In this document: positions 16,890 to 25,316 of the stretch, piece after piece
Layout: each line of letters starts with the position of its first letter
Numbering within the stretch: position 1 is the stretch's first letter
Origin: Paraliobacillus sp. PM-2
GTDB lineage: Bacteria; Bacillota; Bacilli; Bacillales; Amphibacillaceae
Reading direction: 5' to 3'
Length of the DNA stretch: 64,000 nt
NCBI RefSeq assembly: GCF_001368815.1
Contig: NZ_CTEI01000002.1
Span: forward strand, 372,001 to 436,000
Notes under the pieces: model-generated
Told to the model about the DNA's origin: nothing
What the model saw: the letters and a program-made list of their open reading frames with translations, nothing else
Database searches by the model: none
Translations under genes and position numbers: made by a program

Positions 16890-18552
16890 ATTTCACTTGA
16901 TAGACTCTTGCCTCATAAGGTCGAAAATTTAAGACGCTATCAATAGTTTTACATACACCATAATTTGATAGCACTAATTCAAATTTTTTATTTATAAAGG
17001 CTTGATCTAATTGTATTCTTGTTTGCTTGTTAAATAAATTAACTAAAATTAAAAATTGTTCATTTTGATCGCTTCTTGTATATCCATATACATATGGATG
17101 CTTTTCTAGAATTAAGTCATACTTACCATACACCAATGTTTCTGATGATTTCCGTAAATTAATTAACTTTTTATAATAATGATAGATAGAATTGGGATCA
17201 GCTAAATTCTCTTTCACATTAATATCTGCATAGTTTGAATTAACTTTTAACCATGGATGACCTTTAGTAAAACCTGCATGCTCCTCACTCGACCATTGCA
17301 TCGGTGTTCTTGCATTATCTCGACCATTTTTCCAAATAACTTTCATTACTTCTTTATGTGATTTTCCGGCTTTTCTTTCTTGGTTATACAAATTCTTTAT
17401 AGCTACATCATTATAATGATCAATGTTTTCAAATTTAACATTTGTCATACCAATTTCCTGTCCTTGATAGATAAATGGTGTACCCTGCATTAAAAAATAA
17501 AGTGTTGCCAATGCTTTTGCTGAAGTCTTTCGTAATTGTTTATCATTTCCCCATGTAGATACGGAACGTGGTTGATCATGATTTTCTAAAAATAAAGCAT
17601 TCCAACCAATTCTCTCTAATCCCTTTTGCCATTTGGTTAGTACTTCTTTTAATTTTTCTATATCTAATTTCCCAGCAGTACTTTTCCCCCAAAGGTCTAA
17701 ATGATCAAATTGAAAAATCATATTAAAATAGCCATCTTCTTCTCCAACCCATTGATCTGCATCTTCTACCTTAACCCCATTTGCTTCTCCGACAGTCATT
17801 ACATCATAATTACAAATCGTTTTACTAACAAACTCACTTAAAAATGTATCAATTCCAGGCTGATTCATATGTCCATCAAAGGAAGGGACATATTGTTGTT
17901 TCTTTGGATTCGGCAAATTAGGGAATCCTTTTGCTTTCTTAATATGAGAAATTGCATCTATTCGAAAACCATCAATACCTTTATCTAGCCACCAGTTTAC
18001 CATTTCATATAAATGTTTACGCACATTAGGATTTTCCCAATTTAAATCAGGTTGTTTTTTTGAAAAAATATGTAAATAATATTCGCCAGATTTTTTATCG
18101 TATTGCCAAGCTGACCCACCAAAAATCGACTCCCAATTGTTTGGCTCTCCCCCATTTTTTTCTGGATGCCAAATATAATAATTACGATATGGACTACTCT
18201 TTCTAGACCGTGACTCAATGAACCATGGATGCTCATCAGATGTATGATTAATTACAAGGTCCATAATCATTTTCATTTGTTTTTTATGAACAGCTTCTAA
18301 CAATTGGTCAAAATCTTTCATTGTGCCAAATTCTGAACTGATAGCCTGATAATCACTAATATCATAGCCATTATCATCATTTGGAGACGGGTAGATCGGG
18401 TTAATCCAAATGACATCAATTCCTAGTTCTTTTAGATAATCTAATTTGTCAATAATCCCTTGAATATCGCCAATACCATCACCATTTGAATCTTTAAAGC
18501 TTCTTGGGTATATCTGATACACCACCACTTCTTTCCACCATTTCTTGCTCAT
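16888..18552 (-). CDS. GH13 alpha-glucosidase (MalL / oligo-1,6-glucosidase type)
   Basis: Cytoplasmic glycoside hydrolase family 13 enzyme (554 aa), the usual length for MalL. Catalytic residues are Asp199 (GFRIDAISH), Glu256 (VGEANG) and Asp326 (ENHDQPR). The TIM barrel opens with YQIYPRSFKDSNGDGIGD. The residue after the nucleophile is Ala200. Known isomaltase types carry Val there, and variants with Ala or Thr accept alpha-1,4 bonds, so maltose or malto-oligosaccharides may be substrates. ATG at 18552 has GGGAGG at 7 nt. No sugar transporter is adjacent. Confidence 0.92.
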   Translation of the reverse strand: MSKKWWKEVVVYQIYPRSFKDSNGDGIGDIQGIIDKLDYLKELGIDVIWINPIYPSPNDDNGYDISDYQAISSEFGTMKDFDQLLEAVHKKQMKMIMDLVINHTSDEHPWFIESRSRKSSPYRNYYIWHPEKNGGEPNNWESIFGGSAWQYDKKSGEYYLHIFSKKQPDLNWENPNVRKHLYEMVNWWLDKGIDGFRIDAISHIKKAKGFPNLPNPKKQQYVPSFDGHMNQPGIDTFLSEFVSKTICNYDVMTVGEANGVKVEDADQWVGEEDGYFNMIFQFDHLDLWGKSTAGKLDIEKLKEVLTKWQKGLERIGWNALFLENHDQPRSVSTWGNDKQLRKTSAKALATLYFLMQGTPFIYQGQEIGMTNVKFENIDHYNDVAIKNLYNQERKAGKSHKEVMKVIWKNGRDNARTPMQWSSEEHAGFTKGHPWLKVNSNYADINVKENLADPNSIYHYYKKLINLRKSSETLVYGKYDLILEKHPYVYGYTRSDQNEQFLILVNLFNKQTRIQLDQAFINKKFELVLSNYGVCKTIDSVLNFRPYEARVYQVK

Positions 18553-18650
18553 GCATGTGCCTCCCTCTTCACACATAGAATTACTTTAAATCCAAAAATT
18601 AGCCGTTCTGTACGAGAAAACTTTGAAGTTTATTCTTACGCTAATCTTAT

Positions 18651-18687
18651 AAAAAAAAGAACCGGATTAGAATCCGATTCCTTTTTA
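18651..18687 (-). terminator. terminator of the RlmN-like gene
   Basis: Stem GAATCGGATT / AATCCGGTTC (one G-U pair) with a 2-nt loop on the minus strand, followed by eight T. Placed just after the leftward rlmN-like stop codon. Confidence 0.82.
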
Positions 18688-18694
18688 CATCTAT

Positions 18695-19759
18695 TTAATT
18701 CGCTTTTTTCATTTGTTTACTACGCAATTGACCACAAGCTGCATCAATATCAGACCCTTGTTCAACACGTACACCACAGTTTATTCCCTCTTTTAGTAAC
18801 GTTTCATAAAAAGTTAGGATAGCAGCTTTTTTACTACGATTATATTGGTTATGCTCTTCAACTGGGTTATATGGAATTAAATTCACATAAGATAAATGGC
18901 GCTTATCTTTCAATAACTTTGCCAATTCCAATGCCTCTTTTTTATGGTCATTCACATCTTCTAATAAAATATATTCAAAAGTAATTCTTCGATTTGTTTT
19001 TTCAAGATAATAATCTACAGCTTCCATTACTTTCTTAATAGGAAAAGCTTTATTGATTTTCATAATTCGAGTTCTTAACTCGTCATTTGGAGCATGCAAG
19101 GATACTGCCAAATTAACTTGTAAATTTTCATCAGCAAAAGTACGAATCTTGTGTGCTAAGCCACTGGTAGATAACGTAATATGTCGTGCACCAATTGATA
19201 ATCCTTGTTGATCATTAACGATCCGCAAAAAGCTCATCGTATTGTCATAATTATCAAATGGTTCACCTATTCCCATAATCACAATATGACTGACACGTTC
19301 TTGTTTCTTTTGATTGTCTAAATGGTGTTGCACTTTCATAATTTGTTCAACAATTTCACCACTAGTTAAGTCACGATTCTTTTTTAATAATCCACTGGCA
19401 CAAAACGTACACCCTATATTACAGCCAACCTGTGTTGTTACACAAACAGAGAGACCATATGAAAAGCGCATTAATACTGTTTCAATCAAATTTCCATCAG
19501 AAAGTTTAAACAAGAATTTAATCGTACCGTCCTGTGATTCCTGTTTGATCTCTTCTTCTAAAGTCTCTATATAAAAGTTATCATTTAATAATGAAAGACA
19601 TTCTTGATTTAAATTATGCATCGCTTCAAAAGACCGTACACGCTTTTTATACAACCAATCCCATATTTGTTTAGCCCGAAACTTTTTTTGACCATTTGCC
19701 TCTAGCCATTCACTCAATTGTGGCTTTGTTAACCCATAAATGGATATTTTTTCACTCAT
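18695..19759 (-). CDS. rlmN: RlmN-type radical SAM rRNA methyltransferase
   Basis: Radical-SAM enzyme (354 aa) that methylates C2 of A2503 in 23S rRNA and A37 in some tRNAs. The CxxxCxxC cluster is C113, C117, C120 ([11 protein letters not shown]). The conserved pair used in the mechanism is C106 and C342 (DIDAACGQL). The usual RlmN stretch CASTLGGLKRNL is replaced by [12 protein letters not shown], so it may be a paralogue of the main RlmN. It lacks Cfr-specific residues. Two ATGs are adjacent. The second is preferred (GAGGG at 6 nt). Confidence 0.85.
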   Translation of the reverse strand: MSEKISIYGLTKPQLSEWLEANGQKKFRAKQIWDWLYKKRVRSFEAMHNLNQECLSLLNDNFYIETLEEEIKQESQDGTIKFLFKLSDGNLIETVLMRFSYGLSVCVTTQVGCNIGCTFCASGLLKKNRDLTSGEIVEQIMKVQHHLDNQKKQERVSHIVIMGIGEPFDNYDNTMSFLRIVNDQQGLSIGARHITLSTSGLAHKIRTFADENLQVNLAVSLHAPNDELRTRIMKINKAFPIKKVMEAVDYYLEKTNRRITFEYILLEDVNDHKKEALELAKLLKDKRHLSYVNLIPYNPVEEHNQYNRSKKAAILTFYETLLKEGINCGVRVEQGSDIDAACGQLRSKQMKKAN

Positions 19760-19894
19760 CATAAACCCTCACTCAGTAAAGATATAATAATTCAATTCCT
19801 CTATCTATACTACCTGCAATGTGGTTTTCTATCAAGCACTGAAACAGAATTCCATTTTGTTCTTTTAAATATTTTAATTATTTTCATGAAAAGA

Positions 19895-19923
19895 TTGCTT
19901 TATTGCAAATGAATTGTTATAAT
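19895..19923 (+). promoter_or_regulatory. sigma-A promoter of the cold-shock gene
   Basis: TTGCTT (19895-19900) and TATAAT (19918-19923) with an exact 17-bp spacer. Transcription would start near 19930, giving a leader of about 120 nt before the cold-shock start codon. Confidence 0.8.
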
Positions 19924-19929
19924 AACTTT

Positions 19930-20049
19930 AAGCTATTTTGTTCGACAAAACACTTCAAGTAACTAGCAACGTGAAAGTTTTCGTTTTGATGCATGAGCAA
20001 GAATAGTAATACAATTGTGTGGATCGACCACACGAGGAGGAAAAGTAAT
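19930..20049 (+). promoter_or_regulatory. long structured 5' leader of the cold-shock mRNA
   Basis: About 120 nt untranslated, as is common for csp mRNAs, whose leaders act as RNA thermosensors. A visible hairpin GTGTGG-ATCGA-CCACAC ends directly before GAGGAGG, the RBS. Thermoregulation here is inferred from the family. Confidence 0.6.
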
Positions 20050-20250
20050 ATGGCACAAGGTACAGTTAAATGGTTTAACGCAGACAAAGGTTTTGGATTT
20101 ATCGAAGTTGAAGGACAAGACGATGTATTCGTACACTTCTCTGCTATCCAAGGCGAAGGCTTTAAAACACTTGAAGAAGGTCAAAGCGTAACATTCGATA
20201 TCGAAGAAGGAAATCGCGGACCACAAGCTGCTAACGTTGAAAAAAACTAA
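20050..20250 (+). CDS. cold-shock protein (CspB/CspD type)
   Basis: 66-aa single-domain OB-fold RNA/DNA chaperone. It starts [20 protein letters not shown] (RNP1 KGFGFI) and carries RNP2 VFVHFSAI. The end QAANVEKN is typical of Bacillaceae Csp proteins. It binds single-stranded nucleic acid and melts mRNA structure at low temperature. It has its own consensus promoter, a long leader and a strong terminator, so it is monocistronic. A longer in-frame start at 19993 is rejected because the ATG at 20050 has a GAGGAGG RBS and matches the conserved N-terminus. Confidence 0.97.
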   Translation: MAQGTVKWFNADKGFGFIEVEGQDDVFVHFSAIQGEGFKTLEEGQSVTFDIEEGNRGPQAANVEKN

Positions 20251-20265
20251 TAACAGCTTTTAAAT

Positions 20266-20298
20266 AAAAAAGAACCAGTTTAAACTGGTTCTTTTTTT
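20266..20298 (+). terminator. terminator of the cold-shock gene
   Basis: AAAGAACCAGTTT / AAACTGGTTCTTT is a perfect hairpin with T7, 16 nt after the stop codon. Confidence 0.9.
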
Positions 20299-20557
20299 GT
20301 GTTTTTTAAACTTAGCTAATTCGGTCTCTATACTTCTATACAAACCTTTCCCTCTCATTTGTTTACCTAAAGTTAACAAGATAAAAAGAAAAGGAGAGGA
20401 ATTATGTAAAACTCCTCGAAAATAAATAGTAATTTTCTTCGTGAAAGGCATCTCTCTTTCGTACAATCAATAAAAATAGTTTATGATAAAAGTTTATTTT
20501 AATAGTCAACAAAATCTTATTTATATTAAGGCTAATATACCTAAATAGTTTTAAAAA
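20299..20557. other. AT-rich intergenic stretch, no gene seen
   Basis: About 260 bp between two terminators. The only longer open frame (20260-20466, minus) lacks an RBS and runs through the csp terminator, so I do not call it. No RNA gene or repeat is recognised. Confidence 0.5.
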
Positions 20558-20588
20558 TAAAGGGCACTACTCTAGCAGTGCCCTTTTA
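20558..20588 (-). terminator. terminator of the 32-aa peptide gene
   Basis: AAAGGGCACT and AGTGCCCTTT pair across a short loop. T-rich on the minus strand, 6 nt after the small ORF stop. Confidence 0.78.
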
Positions 20589-20593
20589 AAAAA

Positions 20594-20692
20594 TTAAATA
20601 CCTAAGAGAGCCAAAACAGCGATGATTAAAATGATTGGAGTGAAAATAAAGAACCAAAAGAAGAATAAAGCTAATGCAGCGATAATTGCCAT
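20594..20692 (-). CDS. 32-aa hydrophobic membrane peptide
   Basis: Reads MAIIAALALFFFWFFIFTPI then ILIIAVLALLGI. It is a single long hydrophobic helix with one proline kink, a WFFIF aromatic centre and no charged residue at all. GGGGGG lies 6 nt before the ATG, and a dedicated terminator follows the stop. I do not recognise the family. It could be a small spore or membrane peptide or the toxin part of a type I toxin-antitoxin pair; no antisense RNA promoter was identified. Confidence 0.6.
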   Translation of the reverse strand: MAIIAALALFFFWFFIFTPIILIIAVLALLGI

Positions 20693-20927
20693 TGTTATCC
20701 CCCCAATTCAAGATTGGATTTGTGCGGCCTCACATTAATAATCTATGTTATTTTGAAAAAGCGGTATAGACTATCATATCTAATCTTCTAAAAATAGTTA
20801 CTTCCCTCATTTTCCTATCATTTACTAGGTAAACATATATTTTCAACAAACCTTAGACTATTACACGTACAATTTTCATTTAATTACGTATGTATGTAGT
20901 AATTAATAAGAAAGTAGGTGTAGCATA

Positions 20928-21425
20928 TTGCAACGGAAAGTACTGTACTTTGAAACGATAGCACCTGGTAAATTCAAACAGGTCAAAGAGTTTTCAGAAA
21001 AACAACAAAACCATGCACCAAAGTCATCTGAATCAAATATCATTTTAGACAGGTTACGTAGTGAATGGCAAAAAAGAAATATCCCTACTAACGAAATAGA
21101 AAAATTAGCAGCAATAACTGAAACGTTTAAACAACCAGAGGTAAAAGAAAAATTATTAGAAATCTATGAAAGAGTTAAGGTATTTTTAACTAGTGATTCA
21201 GTGAAAGGAGTTTTGAAAAAGATGACTTCATCCAATTTTAATGATTTACTAAAGAAATTGACTGAAAGTGAGGAAACCAATAAACTCATGAATCAAGTGA
21301 TGACCGATCCAACACTTTCAAAAGAAGCAATGGAATTAATGAAGAATGTTCTTAATGATGAAGAAAAATTCAATAATCTATCGGACATGATGTCTTCAAT
21401 GATGAATAATAATAACAAAGAATAG
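20928..21425 (+). CDS. hypothetical protein (165 aa), Met/Asn-rich C-terminus
   Basis: I do not recognise this family. It starts at TTG with GTAGGTG 7 nt upstream. The sequence is highly charged and helical: a linker rich in Lys, Gln and Ser up to about residue 40, then amphipathic helices (RSEWQKRNIPTNEIEKLAAI and the repeated pattern LKKLTESEETNKLMNQV). The tail DMMSSMMNNNNKE is low complexity. No membrane segment, no Cys. The helical C-terminal half may form a coiled coil. Monocistronic, followed by a hairpin at 21498. Confidence 0.75.
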   Translation: MQRKVLYFETIAPGKFKQVKEFSEKQQNHAPKSSESNIILDRLRSEWQKRNIPTNEIEKLAAITETFKQPEVKEKLLEIYERVKVFLTSDSVKGVLKKMTSSNFNDLLKKLTESEETNKLMNQVMTDPTLSKEAMELMKNVLNDEEKFNNLSDMMSSMMNNNNKE

Positions 21426-21497
21426 AACAATGTGAACTAAATGCTTACAGTAATGAATGATATAATTAGATAGTCTAAAAAGTGCTTAGCATATTTT

Positions 21498-21530
21498 GAA
21501 GTAGTGCACTTATTGCAAGTGCTCTACTTC
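21498..21530 (+). other. strong hairpin downstream of the hypothetical gene
   Basis: GAAGTAGTGCACTT and AAGTGCTCTACTTC pair over 14 positions with one mismatch and a 5-nt loop. The following TTGTG is a poor U tract, so it may be a weak terminator or an mRNA-stabilising stem. Confidence 0.5.
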
Positions 21531-21582
21531 TTGTGTATGCTATGTATAAATAGAAATATATTACATAAGGAGTCTTTCTAAC

Positions 21583-22437
21583 ATGAAGCTTATTGCCACA
21601 GATTTAGATGGTACATTATTAAATGAAAACGGAGAAATTAGTGAAAAAAATGCACAAATGTTAAAACAAGCATTAGAACAAGGGGTACAGGTAATAGTTG
21701 CCACTGGTAGATCCTATACAGCTGCAAATAAAACACTACAAGCAGTTGGATTAAAGCTTCCTATTATTTGTTTAAATGGAGCAAGTCTTTATACAGCTGA
21801 AGGCGAAAAATTACGCAGTATTCCATTATCGAAAAGTTTAAGTAGTAAAATTGTGGACCAATGCGAATCTAATCAAGTATATTTTGAATTATATACTAAT
21901 AAAGGCGTTTACTCCCCAAACCGTTCGCAATTTATCGATGTTATGGTTAATATCATGCTCTCAGCAAATCCAACTATATCTCGTGAGGAAATAGAGGAAC
22001 GTGCTGCACTTCGTTTTCAAGAAGAAGCGTTTAATACAACAAATGATTTTCAAGGGCTTATTATAAAGGATGATATTGAGGTTTATAAAGCACTTGCTTT
22101 TTCTTTAGAGGCTGATGTTTTAGATAAAATCAAAGAAAAATTTAACGAAGAAGACAAGCTCGTCATTACTTCATCAGGTTATGATAATCTAGAATTTAAT
22201 CATCCTGAAGGGCAGAAAGGTATTGCACTTTCATTGTATGCAGCGGAAAATAATATTGAGTTGGATGATGTGATGGCAATAGGTGATAATTTCAACGATC
22301 TTTCTATGCTTAAAATTGCCGGGCATAGTGTGGCTATGGGAAATGCCGAACAAACCATAAAAAATACTTGTTCCACGGTTACCGACAAAAATACCAAAGA
22401 CGGTGTTGCTAAAGCAATTAAAAAAATATTAAATTAA
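21583..22437 (+). CDS. Cof-type HAD-IIB phosphatase (YwpJ-like)
   Basis: Soluble phosphatase of 284 aa. Motif I is ATDLDGTLL (nucleophile Asp8), motif II is VATGRSYTAA, the cap domain spans about 85-190, the Lys is in NHPEGQKGIAL, and the acidic motif is IGDNFNDLSML, followed by SVAMGNAEQTIK. It belongs to the same Cof subfamily as the gene at 9356 but is clearly distinct in the cap, which sets substrate choice. AAGGAG precedes the ATG. Likely monocistronic with a terminator at 22446. Confidence 0.9.
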   Translation: MKLIATDLDGTLLNENGEISEKNAQMLKQALEQGVQVIVATGRSYTAANKTLQAVGLKLPIICLNGASLYTAEGEKLRSIPLSKSLSSKIVDQCESNQVYFELYTNKGVYSPNRSQFIDVMVNIMLSANPTISREEIEERAALRFQEEAFNTTNDFQGLIIKDDIEVYKALAFSLEADVLDKIKEKFNEEDKLVITSSGYDNLEFNHPEGQKGIALSLYAAENNIELDDVMAIGDNFNDLSMLKIAGHSVAMGNAEQTIKNTCSTVTDKNTKDGVAKAIKKILN

Positions 22438-22445
22438 TCCCCCTT

Positions 22446-22479
22446 CACCATCTAACTTAATCATAGATGGTGATTTTTA
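22446..22479 (+). terminator. terminator of the HAD gene
   Basis: CACCATCTA / TAGATGGTG (9 bp, 9-nt loop) followed by ATTTTTAT, 9 nt after the stop codon. Confidence 0.72.
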
Positions 22480-22510
22480 TAGACATGAACAAGATTTCTA
22501 TATTATTTTT

Positions 22511-23422
22511 CTACAAAGTGAGATTAATAATGAGCCAAATCAATAAGAAGCTAAGTAACATTGTTATGTTAGAGACCGTTCCTACAAATTTTTTATCATA
22601 ATTGAATTCTACAGCATATGGTAGTAAAGATGTTGCTGTTGGTAATAACAATCCAACAAAGATCGTGTAACGAAACATTTCGTTCATTGGTAGAAAAATA
22701 AATAATAATACTCCTACAACAATACCAAATCCAAAACGAACGAATAAAAACTTACTTATTAAATATAGATATTTCTTATCTATACTAAAATGTAAATATA
22801 TACCTAATAACAGTAGTGACAGTGGCATATTTGCTTGTGCAATGATTGAAGCAGTGTCAATAAATAAGGTAGGTAGAGGTACTTGCAGTAGATTCAAACT
22901 AAACACAGTGATATATGTCACTAATGGAATCGATTTAGATAATTTACTGATGATTTCTTTATATCCGATTTTTGTTTGTTCGCCTGCGTAATAGCTTCCA
23001 ATTAAATAACTTAAACCAAAAACAATAAAAGCATTACCTACATCAAACATGCCAAAATATTTTATTCCTTCCTCTCCCCAAATACCTTCAACCAAAGGAT
23101 ATGCAAACAAACCTATATTGTAACCAGGAACCATCATTGCAAGCATGCCTTTTGTGCTTTTCTGCTCTTTATCAAAAAAGATGATCCCAATTATACCAAG
23201 AATAAGCCCTACTATAATACCAAGAGCTACTAATAAAAATAAAGAAGCTTCCATGACAATGTCATGAAATGTGACAATAATTAAAGCAGGCAATGTAACA
23301 TTAAAGATTAAACGAGCTAATACTTCGCCATCTGTTTCTTTTAGGATATTCGTTTTTTTAATAACATAACCTAGTCCAATAATTAAAATAGACAATAAAA
23401 ATTGTTGATTAAAACCTTCCAA
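22511..23422 (-). CDS. AEC family transporter (auxin efflux carrier/malate permease-like)
   Basis: Membrane carrier of 303 aa with about ten helices in two halves. It has the family pattern of an N-terminal LGYVIKKTNIL, NVTLPALIIVTF and a central PGYNIGLFAYPL motif. Bacterial AEC proteins move dicarboxylates such as malate or other organic anions. The start is TTG with GGGAG at 9 nt. It stands alone, with no enzyme neighbour to point to a substrate. Confidence 0.85.
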   Translation of the reverse strand: MEGFNQQFLLSILIIGLGYVIKKTNILKETDGEVLARLIFNVTLPALIIVTFHDIVMEASLFLLVALGIIVGLILGIIGIIFFDKEQKSTKGMLAMMVPGYNIGLFAYPLVEGIWGEEGIKYFGMFDVGNAFIVFGLSYLIGSYYAGEQTKIGYKEIISKLSKSIPLVTYITVFSLNLLQVPLPTLFIDTASIIAQANMPLSLLLLGIYLHFSIDKKYLYLISKFLFVRFGFGIVVGVLLFIFLPMNEMFRYTIFVGLLLPTATSLLPYAVEFNYDKKFVGTVSNITMLLSFLLIWLIINLTL

Positions 23423-23674
23423 ACCAAACGTCTCCCTGTTTAAAAAAAGTCCATAAAAATACTATACCATATTAATGCAACCGTTCTTTAATCAGAGGTA
23501 GATATCCTTTTATTTATAGACAGAAAAAAACATAACGAAAACGAACATTCTAATTCTTAGTTATAAAAAATCATGAAGGTAACGCCTAATTCCAAAAATA
23601 TAGACATCCGCCCGCAACACAGACAGACACTTTACATAGGTTATAGTAATTAAGACAGTAAGGTGGTGAAAAAC

Positions 23675-23785
23675 ATGGGTTACTATGGTGGCTGTGGCTA
23701 CCCACAAGGTGGTTATGGCGGTGGATTTGCGTTAATTGTAGTTTTATTCATTCTGTTAATAATTGTAGGTGCATCCTTTTATTAA
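23675..23785 (+). CDS. YjcZ family sporulation-related small membrane protein
   Basis: 36-aa peptide [20 protein letters not shown] followed by a hydrophobic helix [16 protein letters not shown]. The Gly/Tyr-rich head and single C-terminal transmembrane segment match the YjcZ/SscA-like tiny membrane protein family of Bacilli. Family members are often made in sporulating cells and found with the spore coat. AGGTGG lies 8 nt upstream of the ATG. Function is unknown beyond that association. Confidence 0.9.
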   Translation: MGYYGGCGYPQGGYGGGFALIVVLFILLIIVGASFY

Positions 23786-23803
23786 TTCTTCATATGTGCC
23801 ATA

Positions 23804-23833
23804 GTGACAAAGGAAGTGTTTTTCCTTTGTCAC
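23804..23833. other. perfect hairpin after the YjcZ gene
   Basis: GTGACAAAGGAA and TTCCTTTGTCAC pair over 12 bp with a 6-nt loop. No T run follows on the plus strand. Likely a weak terminator or mRNA end-protecting stem. Confidence 0.6.
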
Positions 23834-23915
23834 TTAACAAATTTTACATATATACAGGACTGACCTTCCTAGATAGAAAATCTGTTTTCAATCAAGAACT
23901 TCCACTTAACCCCTC

Positions 23916-24443
23916 TTATATCTCATTAGATTTTGTATATTTTTTTGATTCTAATTCTAATAACCATTTCTTTAAAGCTAATCCGGAACGAAACCCAGTT
24001 AAATTACCGGTTTTACTTATGATTCGGTGGCACGGTACTACAATTAATAGTGGATTTTTTGCGATAGCATTAGCCACAGCGCGAACAGCTTTTGGACGAT
24101 TAATTTGTTCTGCAACTGCACTGTAACTTGTTGTTTCTCCATAAGGAATCGATTGAAGTGCATGCCAAACTTCCCTTTGAAAATTCGTACCTAACAAGTC
24201 AAGTGGTATGGCAAGTGATGTTGTCTCGCCATTCAAATAAGCATTCAGTTCATGCTTATATGCAGCCACCCTTGTGAGGTCATGCTTTAAAATATATGTA
24301 GGATAATACCTATTCTTCCATTTATTCCAGAATATTTTATCGGTGTTAAATAAACCAATATAGCATAACCCTTTGTCCGATGAAACTAGAAGAAACGTGT
24401 AGTCGTTCTTAATTAAATAATCATAGTATAATAGCTTTTCCAT
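23916..24443 (-). CDS. ogt: methylated-DNA-protein-cysteine methyltransferase
   Basis: Suicide DNA repair protein (175 aa) that moves the methyl group from O6-methylguanine or O4-methylthymine to its own cysteine. The active site is IVVPCHRII with Cys138. The helix-turn-helix arginine finger region is RPKAVRAVANAIAKNP, and the N-terminal Ogt/ribonuclease-like domain is present. ATG with GAGGTGG 4-5 nt upstream. Single gene; no adjacent ada-type regulator is seen. Confidence 0.94.
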   Translation of the reverse strand: MEKLLYYDYLIKNDYTFLLVSSDKGLCYIGLFNTDKIFWNKWKNRYYPTYILKHDLTRVAAYKHELNAYLNGETTSLAIPLDLLGTNFQREVWHALQSIPYGETTSYSAVAEQINRPKAVRAVANAIAKNPLLIVVPCHRIISKTGNLTGFRSGLALKKWLLELESKKYTKSNEI

Positions 24444-24593
24444 TTCTCCACCTCAATGTGCTTTTGATTGTAGTATATCAATATTTCACCGTTTGTTTAA
24501 TTGTTTCAATTAAATGATGATTGGTTACCCTAGTTTACGTAGAATGTTTTTTGTTGTACGGTAATACATATTAGCTTTGAAAGTAGGATTGTG

Positions 24594-25316
24594 ATGAACA
24601 AAAAAGCCATTATATGTAATCATGTATCATATCAAAAAAATAGCGAACAAATTTTAACAGATATTTCCGGGGAAATTATAAAAGGTAACATCACCACATT
24701 TGTAGGACCATCAGGAGCAGGAAAAACTACTTTCTTTAAGTTACTGAATGGATTACTCTCACCTTCGGAAGGATCAATTAACATTGATGGAAAACCGATT
24801 GAGAGCTACTCGCCAATTGATTTACGCAGAACAGTAGGGATTGCTCTTCAAGAAGCTACTATGACTAATGCTACAGTAAGAGAAAACCTTATGCTTCCCT
24901 ATCAATTAAGTAACCGTACATTTAATGATAAGATTGCAAATCATTTAATAAACCAAGTCGGACTGTCTAACGATGTATTATCAAAACAGACAAATGACCT
25001 ATCAGGTGGACAACGACAAAAATTATCTATTGCGCGTACTTTAGCTAATCAGCCAAAAATACTTCTATTAGATGAAATCACTTCATCATTAGATCGTCTA
25101 TCACAAACTGGTATCGAAACCTTAATTAAAAATATCAATACTGAATATGGAACGACTATTTTATGGATTACACATAACCTTCAGCAAGCCATTGACGTTG
25201 GCCATGATACATGGGTAATGGTAAATGGACAAGTTATCGAAAAAGGACCAAGTGAGTTATTAGAAAATCCTAAAACAGAACTAGTTCGTGAATTCGTAAA
25301 AGGAGTACATAAATAA
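24594..25316 (+). CDS. FetA-like ABC exporter ATP-binding subunit
   Basis: Cytoplasmic ATPase (240 aa). Walker A is GPSGAGKTT, the Q loop is IALQEATM, the signature is LSGGQRQK, Walker B is ILLLDE followed by ITSSLD, and the H-loop is WITHNL. Paired with a FetB/UPF0014 permease whose ATG overlaps its stop. In E. coli FetAB helps resist iron/oxidative stress by exporting iron; B. subtilis counterparts are YjkA/YjkB. An in-frame GTG sits directly before the ATG at 24594. AGGA fits the ATG (5 nt). Confidence 0.87.
   Translation: MNKKAIICNHVSYQKNSEQILTDISGEIIKGNITTFVGPSGAGKTTFFKLLNGLLSPSEGSINIDGKPIESYSPIDLRRTVGIALQEATMTNATVRENLMLPYQLSNRTFNDKIANHLINQVGLSNDVLSKQTNDLSGGQRQKLSIARTLANQPKILLLDEITSSLDRLSQTGIETLIKNINTEYGTTILWITHNLQQAIDVGHDTWVMVNGQVIEKGPSELLENPKTELVREFVKGVHK

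Noticed and set aside
20260-20466. 68-codon minus-strand frame next to the cold-shock gene
   Set aside because: It crosses the cold-shock terminator, has no RBS and a composition like random AT-rich DNA.
23804-23833. Efficient rho-independent terminator
   Set aside because: Strong stem but no T tract on either strand; listed only as a hairpin.
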